From: JAUASV01 sp047605685
GTDB lineage: Bacteria; Actinomycetota; Actinomycetes; Actinomycetales; Microbacteriaceae
Direction of reading: 5' to 3'
Assembly (NCBI GenBank): GCA_047605685.1
Contig: JASGFF010000002.1
Location: 12,936-76,935 of the forward strand
Length of the DNA stretch: 64,000 nt
This document shows positions 25,556-34,828 of the stretch, piece after piece. The position numbers and the translations under genes were made by a program. Within the stretch, counting starts at the first letter, position 1; every line of letters begins with the position of its first letter. Under the pieces are notes generated by a model, which had not been told where the DNA came from, ran no database searches, and worked only from the letters and a program-made list of their open reading frames with translations.

Positions 25556-28462
25556 TCAACCGTAGAACTCGCGCTCGAAGACGTGACGGGCCTGGCGTGT
25601 GGTGCGCAGGTAGTCCTCCTCGAGGCGGGACGCCGAGCGGGGCGGGTACTCGAGCAGGCGGGCGACGCCCTCGAGCTGCTGCCGATCGGTCGGCAGCACG
25701 TCCGCCGTCCTCGCCGTCCACAGCGTGAGCGCGCTGCGGGCGCGGGAGGCGAGGATCCAGGCCGCCCGCAGCCGCTCGGCGTCCGGCTCGGCGACCAGGC
25801 CCGCCCCCGCGGCCACCTCGAGAGCGCGCAGCGTCGAGGTGGTGCGCAGCGCCGGCAGCCGGCCGGCGTGCTGCAGCTGCAGCAGCTGCACGAACCACTC
25901 GACGTCCGAGAGCGAGCCGCGACCGAGCTTGAGATGCCGGGCCGGATCGGCGGCCTGCGGCAGCCGCTCCGCCTCCACGCGCGCCTTGATCCTCTTCACC
26001 TCGCGGATGTCGTGCGCCGAGATCTCGCGCGGGTAGCGCACCTCGTCGGCGAGCTCCTCGAAACGGTCCAGCAGCTCGCGGTCGCCGACGACGCCGCGGG
26101 CACGCAGCAGCGCCTGCGCCTCCCAGGTCAGGCTCCAGCGCTCGTAATAGGCCCGGTAGGAATCGATCGAACGCACCACGACGCCGTTCTTGCCCTCCGG
26201 CCGCAGACCCAGGTCCAACTCGAGCGGCAGCCGCAGGTCCTCGGTGAGCCGGGCGATCTCGCGCACGATCCGCTCCGCCGTGCGCTGCCCCTCCTCGGCG
26301 CCCGCCCCGGCGAGCCGGTAGACGTACATGACATCCGCGTCGGAGCCGAAGCCGAGCTCAGCACCGCCGTAGCGGCCCATCCCGACGATGCCGAACTCGA
26401 TGCCGTCACCCCAGCGGTGCACGAGCGCGAGCGCGCCGCTGAGCAGCGCGGAGGTCACCGCGGAGAGCGCGTGGCCGAGCTCCTCGATCGAGATCGTGCC
26501 GAGCACGCTCGCGATGGCGAGCCGGAGCACCTCGCGGCGACGTGCGCTGCGCAGCGCCACCGCCGCCGCGTCCACGTCGTCGCGGTGCCGGGCCACCGTC
26601 GCGGCGGCCTCCTCGAGCAGCGAGTCGAGCGGGCGCGGGCGCAGCTCCTCGCCGCCCGCGAGCCAGGCCGCGGCATCCGGGATCAGCTCGAACAGGCCGC
26701 CGATGAAACGGGAGCCGGCGAGCACGTGGGTGAGCCGCTCGGCGGCGCCCGAGGAGTCGCGCAGCATCCGCAGGAACCAGTAGCTCTCACCGAGATCGTC
26801 GGAGAGCCGGCGGAAGGCGAGCAGGCCGTAGTCCGGGTCGGCGCCCTCGGCCAGCCACTGCAGGATGACCGGCAGCAGGGTGCGCTGGATGGCGGCGCGG
26901 CGGGAGACGCCGCTCGTGAGCGCGGCGATGTGCCGCAGCGCCCCCGCGGCGTCGATGAAGCCGATCGCGGCGAGCCGGTCCTGCGCCTGCTCGCTCGTGA
27001 GCGCGAAGCCGTCCTCGGGCAGGGCGGCGACGGCGGAGAGCAGCGGCCGGTAAAAGAGCCGCTCGTGCAGTCCGCGCACGCTCGCCTTCGTGCGCTGCCA
27101 GCGCTCGCCGAGCTCGGCGCCGTTCGCGGCGACGCCGGAGGCGCGCGCGAGCACCCGCAACGCCTCCGGGTCGGTGGGCATCAGGTGGGTGCGGGCGAGC
27201 GAGCGCAGCTGGAGGCGGTGCTCGAGCAGGCGCAGAAAGCGGTAGTCGCCGGCGAACTCGGCCGCCTCGACCCGGCCGATGTAGCCGGCGTCCGCGAGCG
27301 CCGCGAGCGCCGGCAGGGTGCCACGCTCGCGCACGCCCTCATCGTTGTGGCCGTGCACGAGCTGGAGCAGCTGGATGGTGAACTCGACGTCGCGCAGGCC
27401 GCCGGGGCCGAGCTTGAGCTGCACGTCGAGCTGCTCCACCGGGATGTGCTCGGTGACGCGCTCGCGCATCCGCTGCACCGACTCGACGAAGCCCTCGCGC
27501 GCCGAGCTCGACCACACCATCGGGGCGATGGCGGCCACGTAGGCGGCGCCGAGCTCGGCGTCGCCGGCGATCGGCCGAGCCTTCAGCAGCGCCTGGAACT
27601 CCCAGTTGCGCGCCCAGCGCTCGTAGTAGGCCACGTGCGACTCGAGCGAGCGCACGAGCGCGCCGTCCTTGCCTTCGGGACGCAGGTTCGCGTCGACCTC
27701 CCAGAGCATCGGCTCGGCCGCGAGCTCGTCGATGCCGCGCATCGTGAGCATCGCCAGGCGGGTGGCGATCTCCACGGCGCGGTCCGAGGTCAGCCCCTCG
27801 GCGGCCTGGGCGACGAAGATCACGTCGACGTCGCTGCGGTAGTTGAGCTCCCGGCCGCCGGTCTTGCCCATGGCGATGATCGCGAGCCGCGTCGCCGCGA
27901 CGTCCGCAGCCGGGAACGGCACCTGGCGCCGGGCGATGTCGAGGGATGCCTCGAGCGCCGCCCCGGCGAGGTCGGCGAGCGCCTCCCCCACCCGGGAGAC
28001 CGCCCGAACCGGATCGGGCTGCGCGAGGTCCCAGTCGGCGAGCAGGGCGAGCTGCCGACGGTAGCGCACCCGCAGCGCCAGCCGGCCGGCCTCGCCGCTG
28101 AGCCCAGCGACGGCCCCGAGGAGCTCGGCGCGGTAGGCGTCCGCGCCCGGGGGCGTCTCGATCGGCTCGGCGAAGGCGGCGAGCTCCGCGGGACGGCGCA
28201 CGAAGAACTCGCCGAGGGCCGAGGAGGCGCCGAGCAGCCGGATCAGCCGCGCCGCCGTCCGCTCCTCCGCCAGCAGCGGGGCGAGCGCCTCCGGGGCGCT
28301 CTGACGCAGCCGCAGCAGCAGCGAGAGCGCCTGGTCCGGGTCGGGCGCCACGGCAAACAGCGGCAGCAGCCCGCTGAGGCCGTCGATGCGCTCGTTCGCC
28401 TCGCCGAGATCGGCGAAGCCGAGCCGGGCGAGGTCGGTGAGGGTCGTCTGGGGGCGCGACAT
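25556..28462 (-). CDS. glnE: Bifunctional glutamine synthetase adenylyltransferase/deadenylase
   Basis: A 968-residue enzyme that adds AMP to, and removes it from, the regulatory tyrosine of GlnA. It has the duplicated layout of the family. The N-terminal nucleotidyltransferase half has NYRSDVDVIFVAQ with its DxD pair, then a helical bundle; the C-terminal half has GFGSDADVMYVYRLAG and GRGSLSDVEWFVQLLQL. I start it at the ATG at 28462 (MSRPQTTLTDLARLGF); the open frame extends further only because it crosses the glnA2 gene. It lies 17 bases after glnA2, on the same strand, in the conserved actinobacterial pair. Confidence 0.95.
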   Translation of the reverse strand: MSRPQTTLTDLARLGFADLGEANERIDGLSGLLPLFAVAPDPDQALSLLLRLRQSAPEALAPLLAEERTAARLIRLLGASSALGEFFVRRPAELAAFAEPIETPPGADAYRAELLGAVAGLSGEAGRLALRVRYRRQLALLADWDLAQPDPVRAVSRVGEALADLAGAALEASLDIARRQVPFPAADVAATRLAIIAMGKTGGRELNYRSDVDVIFVAQAAEGLTSDRAVEIATRLAMLTMRGIDELAAEPMLWEVDANLRPEGKDGALVRSLESHVAYYERWARNWEFQALLKARPIAGDAELGAAYVAAIAPMVWSSSAREGFVESVQRMRERVTEHIPVEQLDVQLKLGPGGLRDVEFTIQLLQLVHGHNDEGVRERGTLPALAALADAGYIGRVEAAEFAGDYRFLRLLEHRLQLRSLARTHLMPTDPEALRVLARASGVAANGAELGERWQRTKASVRGLHERLFYRPLLSAVAALPEDGFALTSEQAQDRLAAIGFIDAAGALRHIAALTSGVSRRAAIQRTLLPVILQWLAEGADPDYGLLAFRRLSDDLGESYWFLRMLRDSSGAAERLTHVLAGSRFIGGLFELIPDAAAWLAGGEELRPRPLDSLLEEAAATVARHRDDVDAAAVALRSARRREVLRLAIASVLGTISIEELGHALSAVTSALLSGALALVHRWGDGIEFGIVGMGRYGGAELGFGSDADVMYVYRLAGAGAEEGQRTAERIVREIARLTEDLRLPLELDLGLRPEGKNGVVVRSIDSYRAYYERWSLTWEAQALLRARGVVGDRELLDRFEELADEVRYPREISAHDIREVKRIKARVEAERLPQAADPARHLKLGRGSLSDVEWFVQLLQLQHAGRLPALRTTSTLRALEVAAGAGLVAEPDAERLRAAWILASRARSALTLWTARTADVLPTDRQQLEGVARLLEYPPRSASRLEEDYLRTTRQARHVFEREFYG

Positions 28463-28479
28463 GCTGCTGGTGGTGCCGG

Positions 28480-29817
28480 CTACAGCGCGCGGAGGTTCGA
28501 CTCCAGCTCGAAGGCGGTCACCTGGGCACGGTACTGCGTCCACTCGTCGCGCTTGTTGAGCAGCACGTACTGGAACACCTGCTCGCCCAGGGTGTCGGCG
28601 ACCAGCTCCGACTCCTCCATGAGGTTGACGGCCTGGTCGAGGCTCGCGGGCAGCCGGGCGTAGCCGAGGGCGCGGCGCTCGGCATCCGTCAGCTCCCAGA
28701 CGTTGCCCTCGGCCTCCGCCGGCAGCTCGTAGCCGCCCTCGATGCCCTTGAGCCCGGCGGCGAGCAGCAGCGAGTAGGCGAGGTACGGGTTCGCGGCCGA
28801 GTCGATCGCACGGTACTCCACGCGAGCGCTCTGCCCCTTGCCGGGCTTGTACAGCGGCACCCGCACGAGCGCCGAGCGGTTGTTGTGCCCCCAGGTGACG
28901 AAGCTCGGCGCCTCGTCGCCGCCCCACAGCCGCTTGTAGGAGTTCACGAACTGGTTGGTGACGGCGGTGATCTCGGGGGCGTGGGTGAGCAGGCCGGCGA
29001 CGAACTGCCGCCCGATCGTGGAGAGCTGATAATGGCCGGCCGGGTCGAAGAAGGCGTTCGTGTCGCCCTCGAAGAGCGACATGTGGGTGTGCATGCCCGA
29101 GCCGGGCCGGCCGGAGAGCGGCTTGGGCATGAACGTCGCGTAGACGCCCTGCTCGATCGCGACCTCCTTGATGACGGTGCGGAACGTCATGATGTTGTCG
29201 GCCATGGTGAGCGCGTCGGCGTAGCGCAGGTCGATCTCGTTCTGGCCGGGACCGGCCTCGTGGTGCGAGAACTCCACCGAAATGCCGAGGTCCTCGAGCA
29301 TCTGCACGGCGCGACGGCGGAAGTCGTGCGCGCTGCCGCCCGGCACGTTGTCGAAGAAGCCCGCGGTGTCGACCGGCACCGGGGCGCCGTCGACGAGCTC
29401 GGATGACTTGAGCAGGTAGAACTCGATCTCCGGGTGGGTGTAGAACGTGAAACCGCGCTCGGCGGCCTTGGCGAGCGTGCGCTTGAGCACGTTGCGCGGG
29501 TCGGAGATCGCCGGCTGCCCGTCCGGGGTGGTGATGTCGCAGAACATCCGCCCGGTCGGGTCGATGTCGCCGCGCCAGGGCAGGATCTGGAACGTCGTCG
29601 GGTCGGGATGAGCGAGCATGTCCGCCTCGTAGGCGCGGGTGAAGCCCTCGATGGCGCTGCCGTCGAAGCCGAGGCCCTCGCTGAAGGCGCCCTCGACCTC
29701 GGCCGGGGCGATCGCGACGGACTTGAGGGTGCCGACGACATCCGTGAACCAGAGCCGGACGAACTTGATGCCGCGCTCCTCGATGGTGCGGAGTACGAAG
29801 TCGCGCTGCTTGTCCAT
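28480..29817 (-). CDS. glnA2: Glutamine synthetase, GlnA2-type (non-adenylylated)
   Basis: A 445-residue glutamine-synthetase homologue beginning MDKQRDFVLRTIEERGI, with FDGSAIEGF, MPKPLSGRPGSGMHTHMS and NRSALVRVP in the usual places. It is about 30 residues shorter than GlnA1. At the position of the GlnA1 adenylylation tyrosine it reads EGNVWELTDAE, so the Tyr is absent although the gene is cotranscribed with glnE. Paralogues of this type in Streptomyces and Mycobacterium are either weak glutamine synthetases or act on polyamines (gamma-glutamylation). Which applies here is open. Confidence 0.92.
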   Translation of the reverse strand: MDKQRDFVLRTIEERGIKFVRLWFTDVVGTLKSVAIAPAEVEGAFSEGLGFDGSAIEGFTRAYEADMLAHPDPTTFQILPWRGDIDPTGRMFCDITTPDGQPAISDPRNVLKRTLAKAAERGFTFYTHPEIEFYLLKSSELVDGAPVPVDTAGFFDNVPGGSAHDFRRRAVQMLEDLGISVEFSHHEAGPGQNEIDLRYADALTMADNIMTFRTVIKEVAIEQGVYATFMPKPLSGRPGSGMHTHMSLFEGDTNAFFDPAGHYQLSTIGRQFVAGLLTHAPEITAVTNQFVNSYKRLWGGDEAPSFVTWGHNNRSALVRVPLYKPGKGQSARVEYRAIDSAANPYLAYSLLLAAGLKGIEGGYELPAEAEGNVWELTDAERRALGYARLPASLDQAVNLMEESELVADTLGEQVFQYVLLNKRDEWTQYRAQVTAFELESNLRAL

Positions 29818-29883
29818 GGCTGCCTTAGTCTCTCGGTCGGGGGCGTCTGGGTCGGCCCGCTGGCCACTCAATAAACTACCGCC

Positions 29884-31614
29884 ATGGCCCGTCTCCGCTT
29901 GGCACTGGCACAGACGAATCCGGTGCTCGGGGACCTCGCCGGCAACGCCGAGGCGATCCTCGCGGCCGCCCGCCGCGCCGCGGCCCGCGGCGCCGATCTG
30001 CTCGCCGTCGGCGAGTGCGCACTCTCCGGCTATCCCATCGAGGACCTCGCCTCCCGACCGAGCTTCCTCGCCGCCTGCCACGATCAGGTGCGCGCCCTCG
30101 CCAAGCGGCTGCAGGATGCCGGGCTCGGCGAGCTCCCGGTGGTGGTGGGGCATCCCGACGGCCCCGTCGAGCCGCGCCCGCTCGGCACCTCGAACGCGCC
30201 GACGGCGATCGCCCGGAACGCGGCGAGCGTGCTGCAGCACGGCCACGTGAAGGCGAGCTACGTCAAGCACCACCTGCCCAACTACTCGGTCTTCGACGAG
30301 TACCGGGTGTTCATCCCCGGGGACGAGCTGCTCGTGCTGCGGCTGCGCGGCGTCGACGTGGCCCTCGTCATCTGCGAGGACCTGTGGCGCGACGGCGGGC
30401 CGGTCACCCGGGTGCTCGACGCCGGCGCGAGCCTGCTGCTCGTCGTGAACGCGAGCCCCTTCGAGCGCGACAAGGACGAGGTGCGGCTGCCACTGGTCAC
30501 CCGGCGGGCCACCGAGACCGGGGCGAGTGTCGCCTACGTCAACATCGTCGGCGGCCAGGACGACCTGGTGTTCGACGGCGACAGCGTGATCGTGGACGGC
30601 TCCGGCACGGTGCTCGCCCGTGCGCCGCAGTTCCGCGAGCACCTGCTCGTCGCCGACCTCGAGCTCGCCGAGGCGCGGGCCGGGACGGTGCCGGAAGAGG
30701 TGCGACGCGTCGAGCTCGCCTCCCCGGCGCACGCCCGGCCGGCGCTCGAGCCGGATGTCGCGCGACTGCCCGACGACCGCGAGCAGCTCTGGGACGCCCT
30801 CGTGACCGGCCTGCGCGACTACGTGGAGAAGAACCGCTTCCCGAGCGTCATCCTGGGCCTGTCCGGCGGCATCGACTCGGCCGTGTGCGCCGCGCTCGCC
30901 GCCGACGCGATCGGCGCGCACCGCGTGCACGGCGTCTCGATGCCGTCGCGGTGGAGCTCGTCGGGCAGTCGCGACGACGCCGACGACGCCGCCGCGCGCA
31001 TCGGGCTGCGCTACCGGGTTGAGCCGATCGCCGGGCTCGTCGCCCCGGTGGAGGAGCAGCTCGCCCTCGACGGCCTCGCGGCGGAGAACGTGCAGGCGCG
31101 CATCCGCGGCGTGATCCTGATGGGACTGTCGAACCTCGAGGGGCACCTCGTGCTCACGACCGGCAACAAGACCGAGGTGGCGGTGGGCTATTCGACGATC
31201 TACGGCGACTCGGTGGGCGGCTTCGGGCCGCTCAAGGACGTGCCGAAGACGCTCGTCTGGGAGCTGGCCCGCTGGCGCAACGCCCGCGCCCTCGAGCGCG
31301 GCGAGACCCCGCCGATCCCGCAGAACTCGATCGACAAGCCGCCGAGCGCCGAGCTGCGCCCCGATCAGACCGACCAGGACACGCTGCCGCCCTACGAGCT
31401 GCTCGACGACATCGTGGAGAAGTACGTGACCCAGCGGCTCGGCGCGCGCGACATCGTCTCGCTCGGCTACCCGGCGGACGTCGTGGACCGCATCACGACG
31501 CTCATCGACCGCTCCGAGTGGAAACGGCGGCAGGGCGCGATCGGCCCGAAGATCAGCGGGATGGCCTTCGGCCGGGACCGCCGGCTGCCGATCACCTACC
31601 GGCCCTCCGCCTGA
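29884..31614 (+). CDS. nadE: Glutamine-dependent NAD(+) synthase
   Basis: A 576-residue two-domain enzyme that amidates nicotinate adenine dinucleotide. The N-terminal nitrilase-like glutaminase (residues about 1-260) shows the catalytic triad contexts GECALSGYP (Glu), YVKHHLPNYSVFDEYR (Lys) and ALVICEDLW (Cys). The C-terminal ammonia-dependent synthetase has the P-loop LGLSGGIDSAVCAAL and the LTTGNKTEVAVGYSTIYGD segment. It is divergent from glnA2, with 66 bases between the starts. Confidence 0.95.
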   Translation: MARLRLALAQTNPVLGDLAGNAEAILAAARRAAARGADLLAVGECALSGYPIEDLASRPSFLAACHDQVRALAKRLQDAGLGELPVVVGHPDGPVEPRPLGTSNAPTAIARNAASVLQHGHVKASYVKHHLPNYSVFDEYRVFIPGDELLVLRLRGVDVALVICEDLWRDGGPVTRVLDAGASLLLVVNASPFERDKDEVRLPLVTRRATETGASVAYVNIVGGQDDLVFDGDSVIVDGSGTVLARAPQFREHLLVADLELAEARAGTVPEEVRRVELASPAHARPALEPDVARLPDDREQLWDALVTGLRDYVEKNRFPSVILGLSGGIDSAVCAALAADAIGAHRVHGVSMPSRWSSSGSRDDADDAAARIGLRYRVEPIAGLVAPVEEQLALDGLAAENVQARIRGVILMGLSNLEGHLVLTTGNKTEVAVGYSTIYGDSVGGFGPLKDVPKTLVWELARWRNARALERGETPPIPQNSIDKPPSAELRPDQTDQDTLPPYELLDDIVEKYVTQRLGARDIVSLGYPADVVDRITTLIDRSEWKRRQGAIGPKISGMAFGRDRRLPITYRPSA

Positions 31615-31659
31615 GCGCGGCCGGGCCGCCTCGCCCGACCGCCTCGCTAGACTCGCGGC

Positions 31660-32475
31660 ATGGCCGACGCAGACCTCAAGCGCGTGCGCACCCGGCACTT
31701 CCAGCGGGCCAAGGAGAGCGGGATCGCGATCACCGGCCTCACCAGCTACGACACCCTCACCGCGCGGATCTTCGACGCCGCCGGCATCGACTTCCTGCTC
31801 GTCGGCGACTCGGCGGGCAACACGGTGCTCGGCTATGACACCACGCTCCCGGTGACGGTGGACGAGCTCATCCCGCTCACCCGGGCGGTCGCCACCTCGG
31901 TCAGCCGCGCCCTCGTCGTCGCCGACATGCCGTTCGGCTCCTACGAGACCGGGCCGGACGAGGCGCTGCACACGGCGTTCCGCTTCATGAAGGAGACGCA
32001 CGCCCAGGCCGTGAAGCTCGAGGGCGGCGAGCGCAGCGCGGAGCAGATCCGCCGCATCGTCGGCGCGGGAATCCCGGTGATGGGGCACGTGGGCTTCACG
32101 CCGCAGAGCGAGCACCAGCTCGGCGGCCACGTCATCCAAGGCCGCGGGGATGCCGCCGAGCGGCTGCTGCGCGACGCACACGCCGTCGAGGACGCCGGTG
32201 CCTTCGCGATCGTGCTCGAGATGGTGCCCTCGGCGGTGGCCGCGCGGGTGACCGCCGAGCTGCGCATCCCGACGATCGGCGTCGGCGCCGGCCCGCACGT
32301 CGACGGCCAGCTCGTGGTCTGGACCGACTGGGCCGGGCTCAGCACGGGGCGTGTGCCGAAGTTCGTCAGGCAGTACGCGCAGCTCGCCCAGACCCTGACG
32401 GATGCCACGACCGCCTACATCGCGGACGTCGCCTCCGGGGCCTACCCCGCCCCCGAGCACGAGTACGGCGACTGA
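31660..32475 (+). CDS. panB: 3-methyl-2-oxobutanoate hydroxymethyltransferase
   Basis: A 271-residue TIM-barrel enzyme, first step of pantothenate synthesis: it transfers a hydroxymethyl group from 5,10-methylene-tetrahydrofolate to alpha-ketoisovalerate. Conserved motifs are LTSYDTLTARIFDAAGIDFLLVGDS (metal ligands Asp), VADMPFGSYE, VKLEGGE, GHVGFTPQ and IGVGAGPHVDGQ. It follows nadE by 45 bases on the same strand, so both cofactor genes may share a message. Confidence 0.95.
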   Translation: MADADLKRVRTRHFQRAKESGIAITGLTSYDTLTARIFDAAGIDFLLVGDSAGNTVLGYDTTLPVTVDELIPLTRAVATSVSRALVVADMPFGSYETGPDEALHTAFRFMKETHAQAVKLEGGERSAEQIRRIVGAGIPVMGHVGFTPQSEHQLGGHVIQGRGDAAERLLRDAHAVEDAGAFAIVLEMVPSAVAARVTAELRIPTIGVGAGPHVDGQLVVWTDWAGLSTGRVPKFVRQYAQLAQTLTDATTAYIADVASGAYPAPEHEYGD

Positions 32476-32518
32476 GCTGCGCCGCTGAGGGGCGGCACCA
32501 CCGCTGAGCGGGGCCGGC

Positions 32519-32932
32519 TCAGAACCAGAGCGCGAGCTCGCGGGCGGCCGACTCGGGCGAGTCCGAGCCGTGCACGAGGTTCTGCTGCACCTTGAGGCCC
32601 CAGTCGCGGCCCAGGTCACCGCGGATGGTGCCGGGCGTGGCCGTCGTCGGGTCGGTGGTGCCGGCGAGCGAGCGGAAGCCCTCGATCACCCGGTCGCCGG
32701 CGACGCGCGCGGCGACGACGGGGCCGGAGAGCATGAACTCCACCAGCGGCTCGAAGAACGGCTTGCCGGCGTGCTCCGCGTAGTGCCGCTCGAGCAGCTC
32801 GCGCTCGGGCTGCAGCAGCCGCAGGTCGACGAGCGTGTATCCCTTCGCCTCGATCCGACGCAGGATCTCGCCGGTGAGCTGACGGGCGACGCCGTCGGGC
32901 TTGATCAGGACGAGTGTCTCTTCGAGGCTCAT
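32519..32932 (-). CDS. ndk: Nucleoside diphosphate kinase
   Basis: A 137-residue enzyme that moves the gamma phosphate between nucleotides. It has the N-terminal TLVLIKPDGVARQ, the substrate region GPVVAARVAG, and the active-site histidine His121 in NLVHGSDSPESA. Length and start are typical. It is convergent with panB and follows DUF4233 and folC on the same strand, the usual actinobacterial order. Confidence 0.97.
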   Translation of the reverse strand: MSLEETLVLIKPDGVARQLTGEILRRIEAKGYTLVDLRLLQPERELLERHYAEHAGKPFFEPLVEFMLSGPVVAARVAGDRVIEGFRSLAGTTDPTTATPGTIRGDLGRDWGLKVQQNLVHGSDSPESAARELALWF

Positions 32933-32948
32933 GGCTCTGCTGGTCTCC

Positions 32949-33323
32949 CTACTGCTCGGCTGCGAGCGCAGCCTTTTGATTATCGATGGCCCGACCCCTG
33001 ACGAAGCACCACGCCCAGAGCGCCGCGAACACGGCGCCGATGAGCCACATGAGCGGCACCAGGAGGCCGGTGAGCACGAGCACGGCCTGCAGCAGCCAGC
33101 CGAGCCAGACGCCGGCGCGCCAGCGCACGAGCATCGCGCCGACCAGCAGCAGCAGGAACAACGCCGCCCCGGCGCCGAAGGCGATGGCGGCCGGCAGCGC
33201 CCGCAGCCCGTAGACGACGAGCGTGACGAAGAACACGAGCACGGCCTCGGTGCCGAGCGCTATCGACAGCAGCGACTCGCTCGTCGAGCGGATGCGACGC
33301 GGGCGCGCCGGCCGGCCGGTCAC
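32949..33323 (-). CDS. DUF4233 domain membrane protein
   Basis: A 124-residue protein with a basic N-terminus and three or four membrane helices (LLSIALGTEAVLVFFVTLVVYGL, AIAFGAGAALFLLLLVGAML, WLLQAVLVLTGLLVPLMWLIGAVFAALWAWC). This is the DUF4233 layout, a family found almost only between folC and ndk in actinobacteria. The GTG start overlaps the folC TGA (GTGA), so it is translationally coupled to folC. Function unknown. Confidence 0.85.
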   Translation of the reverse strand: MTGRPARPRRIRSTSESLLSIALGTEAVLVFFVTLVVYGLRALPAAIAFGAGAALFLLLLVGAMLVRWRAGVWLGWLLQAVLVLTGLLVPLMWLIGAVFAALWAWCFVRGRAIDNQKAALAAEQ

Positions 33324-34828
33324 CGTGCCCAGCCTTCCCGGCGGGCGACGGCGAGGGCGTCGCCGACGAGCGTGATCGAGCCGGTGACGAGCACCCCGCG
33401 GCCGGGCTGCTCGGCCGCCCAGGCCCGGGCGAGGGCGAGGGCGGCGGCGGCGTCCGCGGCCACGACGGCCGGGACGCCGGTGTCGCCGGCCGTGCGGGCG
33501 AGCTGCTCGGCGCTCAGGGCTCGCTCGTCTGCCGAGCGGGTCACCACGAAGCGCGCGGCGATCGGGGCGAGCGCGGCGAGGATGCCCGCGGCGTCCTTGT
33601 CGACGAGCACGCCGACGACGACGACGAGCCCGGCGAAGGAGAAGCTCGTCTCGATCGCGCGGGTGGCGGCGGCGGCGCCGTGCGGGTTGTGCGCGGCATC
33701 CACGATCACCGTCGGCTCGGTGCCGACCACCTGCAGCCGTCCCGGCGAGCTGGCCCGGGCGAGCCCCTCGGCGAGCAGCTCGTCGACGAGCGGCCGCCGA
33801 CCGTCGCCGAGGAACGACTCCACGGCGGCGATCGCGAGCGCCGCGTTGTGCGCCTGGTGCTCGCCGAACAAGGGCAGGAACAGCTCCCGGTACTCGCCGG
33901 CGAGACCGCGCACGTCGATGAGCTGGCCGCCGACGGCGAGCCTCGCCGAACGCAGCGCGAACCGCTCGCCCTCGACGGCGAGCGGCGCCTCGTTGTGCTC
34001 GGCCGCCGCGCGCAGCACCTCGAGCGCCTCCGGCTGCTGCGCCGCGCTCACCACACGGGCGAGCGGCTTGACGATGCCGGACTTGGTGCGGGCGATCGCC
34101 TCGACACTGGATCCGAGCCGCTGGGTGTGGTCGAGGGCGATCGGGCCGAATACCGCGACCTGACCGTCGGCGACGTTCGTGGAGTCCCACTCGCCGCCGA
34201 GGCCCACCTCGATGACGGCGACGTCGACGGGCGCCTCGGCGAAGGCGGCGAAGCTCAGCACCGTGAGCGCCTCGAAATAGGTGAGCCGCGGCTCGCCGGC
34301 GGCGCGCAGCTCGGCGTCGACGATGCCGATGTAGGGCTCGATGTCGTCCCAGACCGCCGCGAACGCCCGGTTCGAAATCGGCGCGCCGTCGATGACGATG
34401 CGCTCGTTGACCCGGCTGAGGTGCGGGCTCGTCATCAGGCCGGTGCGCAGACCGTAGGCGCGCAGGATCGACTCGGCGATCCGGCTCGTCGAGGTCTTCC
34501 CGTTGGTGCCGGTGACGTGCACGATCGGGTAGGCCCGGTGCGGGTCGCCGAGCAGCTCGACGGCGCGCCGGGTGGGCTCGAGCCGCGGCTGGGGGGCGCC
34601 CTCGCCGAGCCGCTCGAGCAGCGCGGAGTACACGGCGTCGGCGGCGTCCTGGAACTCGACGTCGTCCTCGTCAAGCCGTTCGGGCAGCTCGCCGGCGAAG
34701 GGGCTCAGGTCGTCGAGGTCCTGGCCCTCGGGCTGCGGGAGACCGGGCTGCGGGAGACCGGGCTGCGGGAGACCGGGCTCGCCCTCGCCGCCCGCGTCCG
34801 GCTCCCTGGGGTCAGACACCGATCGCAC
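33320..34828 (-). CDS. folC: Bifunctional dihydrofolate synthase/folylpolyglutamate synthase
   Basis: A Mur-ligase-fold enzyme of about 500 residues that adds glutamates to folates. Motifs: P-loop VTGTNGKTSTSRI, the SPHLSRVNERI folate region, VIEVGLGGEWDSTN, and PTVIVDAAHNPHGA. The N-terminus carries an unusual insert with four near-identical GLPQP units encoded by a 15-bp repeat, before the conserved part starts at about residue 60. The start is a GTG at 34828 or 34819, both overlapping the last codons of ileS; neither has ideal Shine-Dalgarno spacing. Coupled downstream to DUF4233 and ndk. Confidence 0.93.
   Translation of the reverse strand: MRSVSDPREPDAGGEGEPGLPQPGLPQPGLPQPEGQDLDDLSPFAGELPERLDEDDVEFQDAADAVYSALLERLGEGAPQPRLEPTRRAVELLGDPHRAYPIVHVTGTNGKTSTSRIAESILRAYGLRTGLMTSPHLSRVNERIVIDGAPISNRAFAAVWDDIEPYIGIVDAELRAAGEPRLTYFEALTVLSFAAFAEAPVDVAVIEVGLGGEWDSTNVADGQVAVFGPIALDHTQRLGSSVEAIARTKSGIVKPLARVVSAAQQPEALEVLRAAAEHNEAPLAVEGERFALRSARLAVGGQLIDVRGLAGEYRELFLPLFGEHQAHNAALAIAAVESFLGDGRRPLVDELLAEGLARASSPGRLQVVGTEPTVIVDAAHNPHGAAAATRAIETSFSFAGLVVVVGVLVDKDAAGILAALAPIAARFVVTRSADERALSAEQLARTAGDTGVPAVVAADAAAALALARAWAAEQPGRGVLVTGSITLVGDALAVARREGWAR

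Noticed and set aside
25583..28663. 1026-codon rightward frame over glnE
   Set aside because: Exact antisense of glnE, whose domain motifs are clear; no protein signature in this frame.
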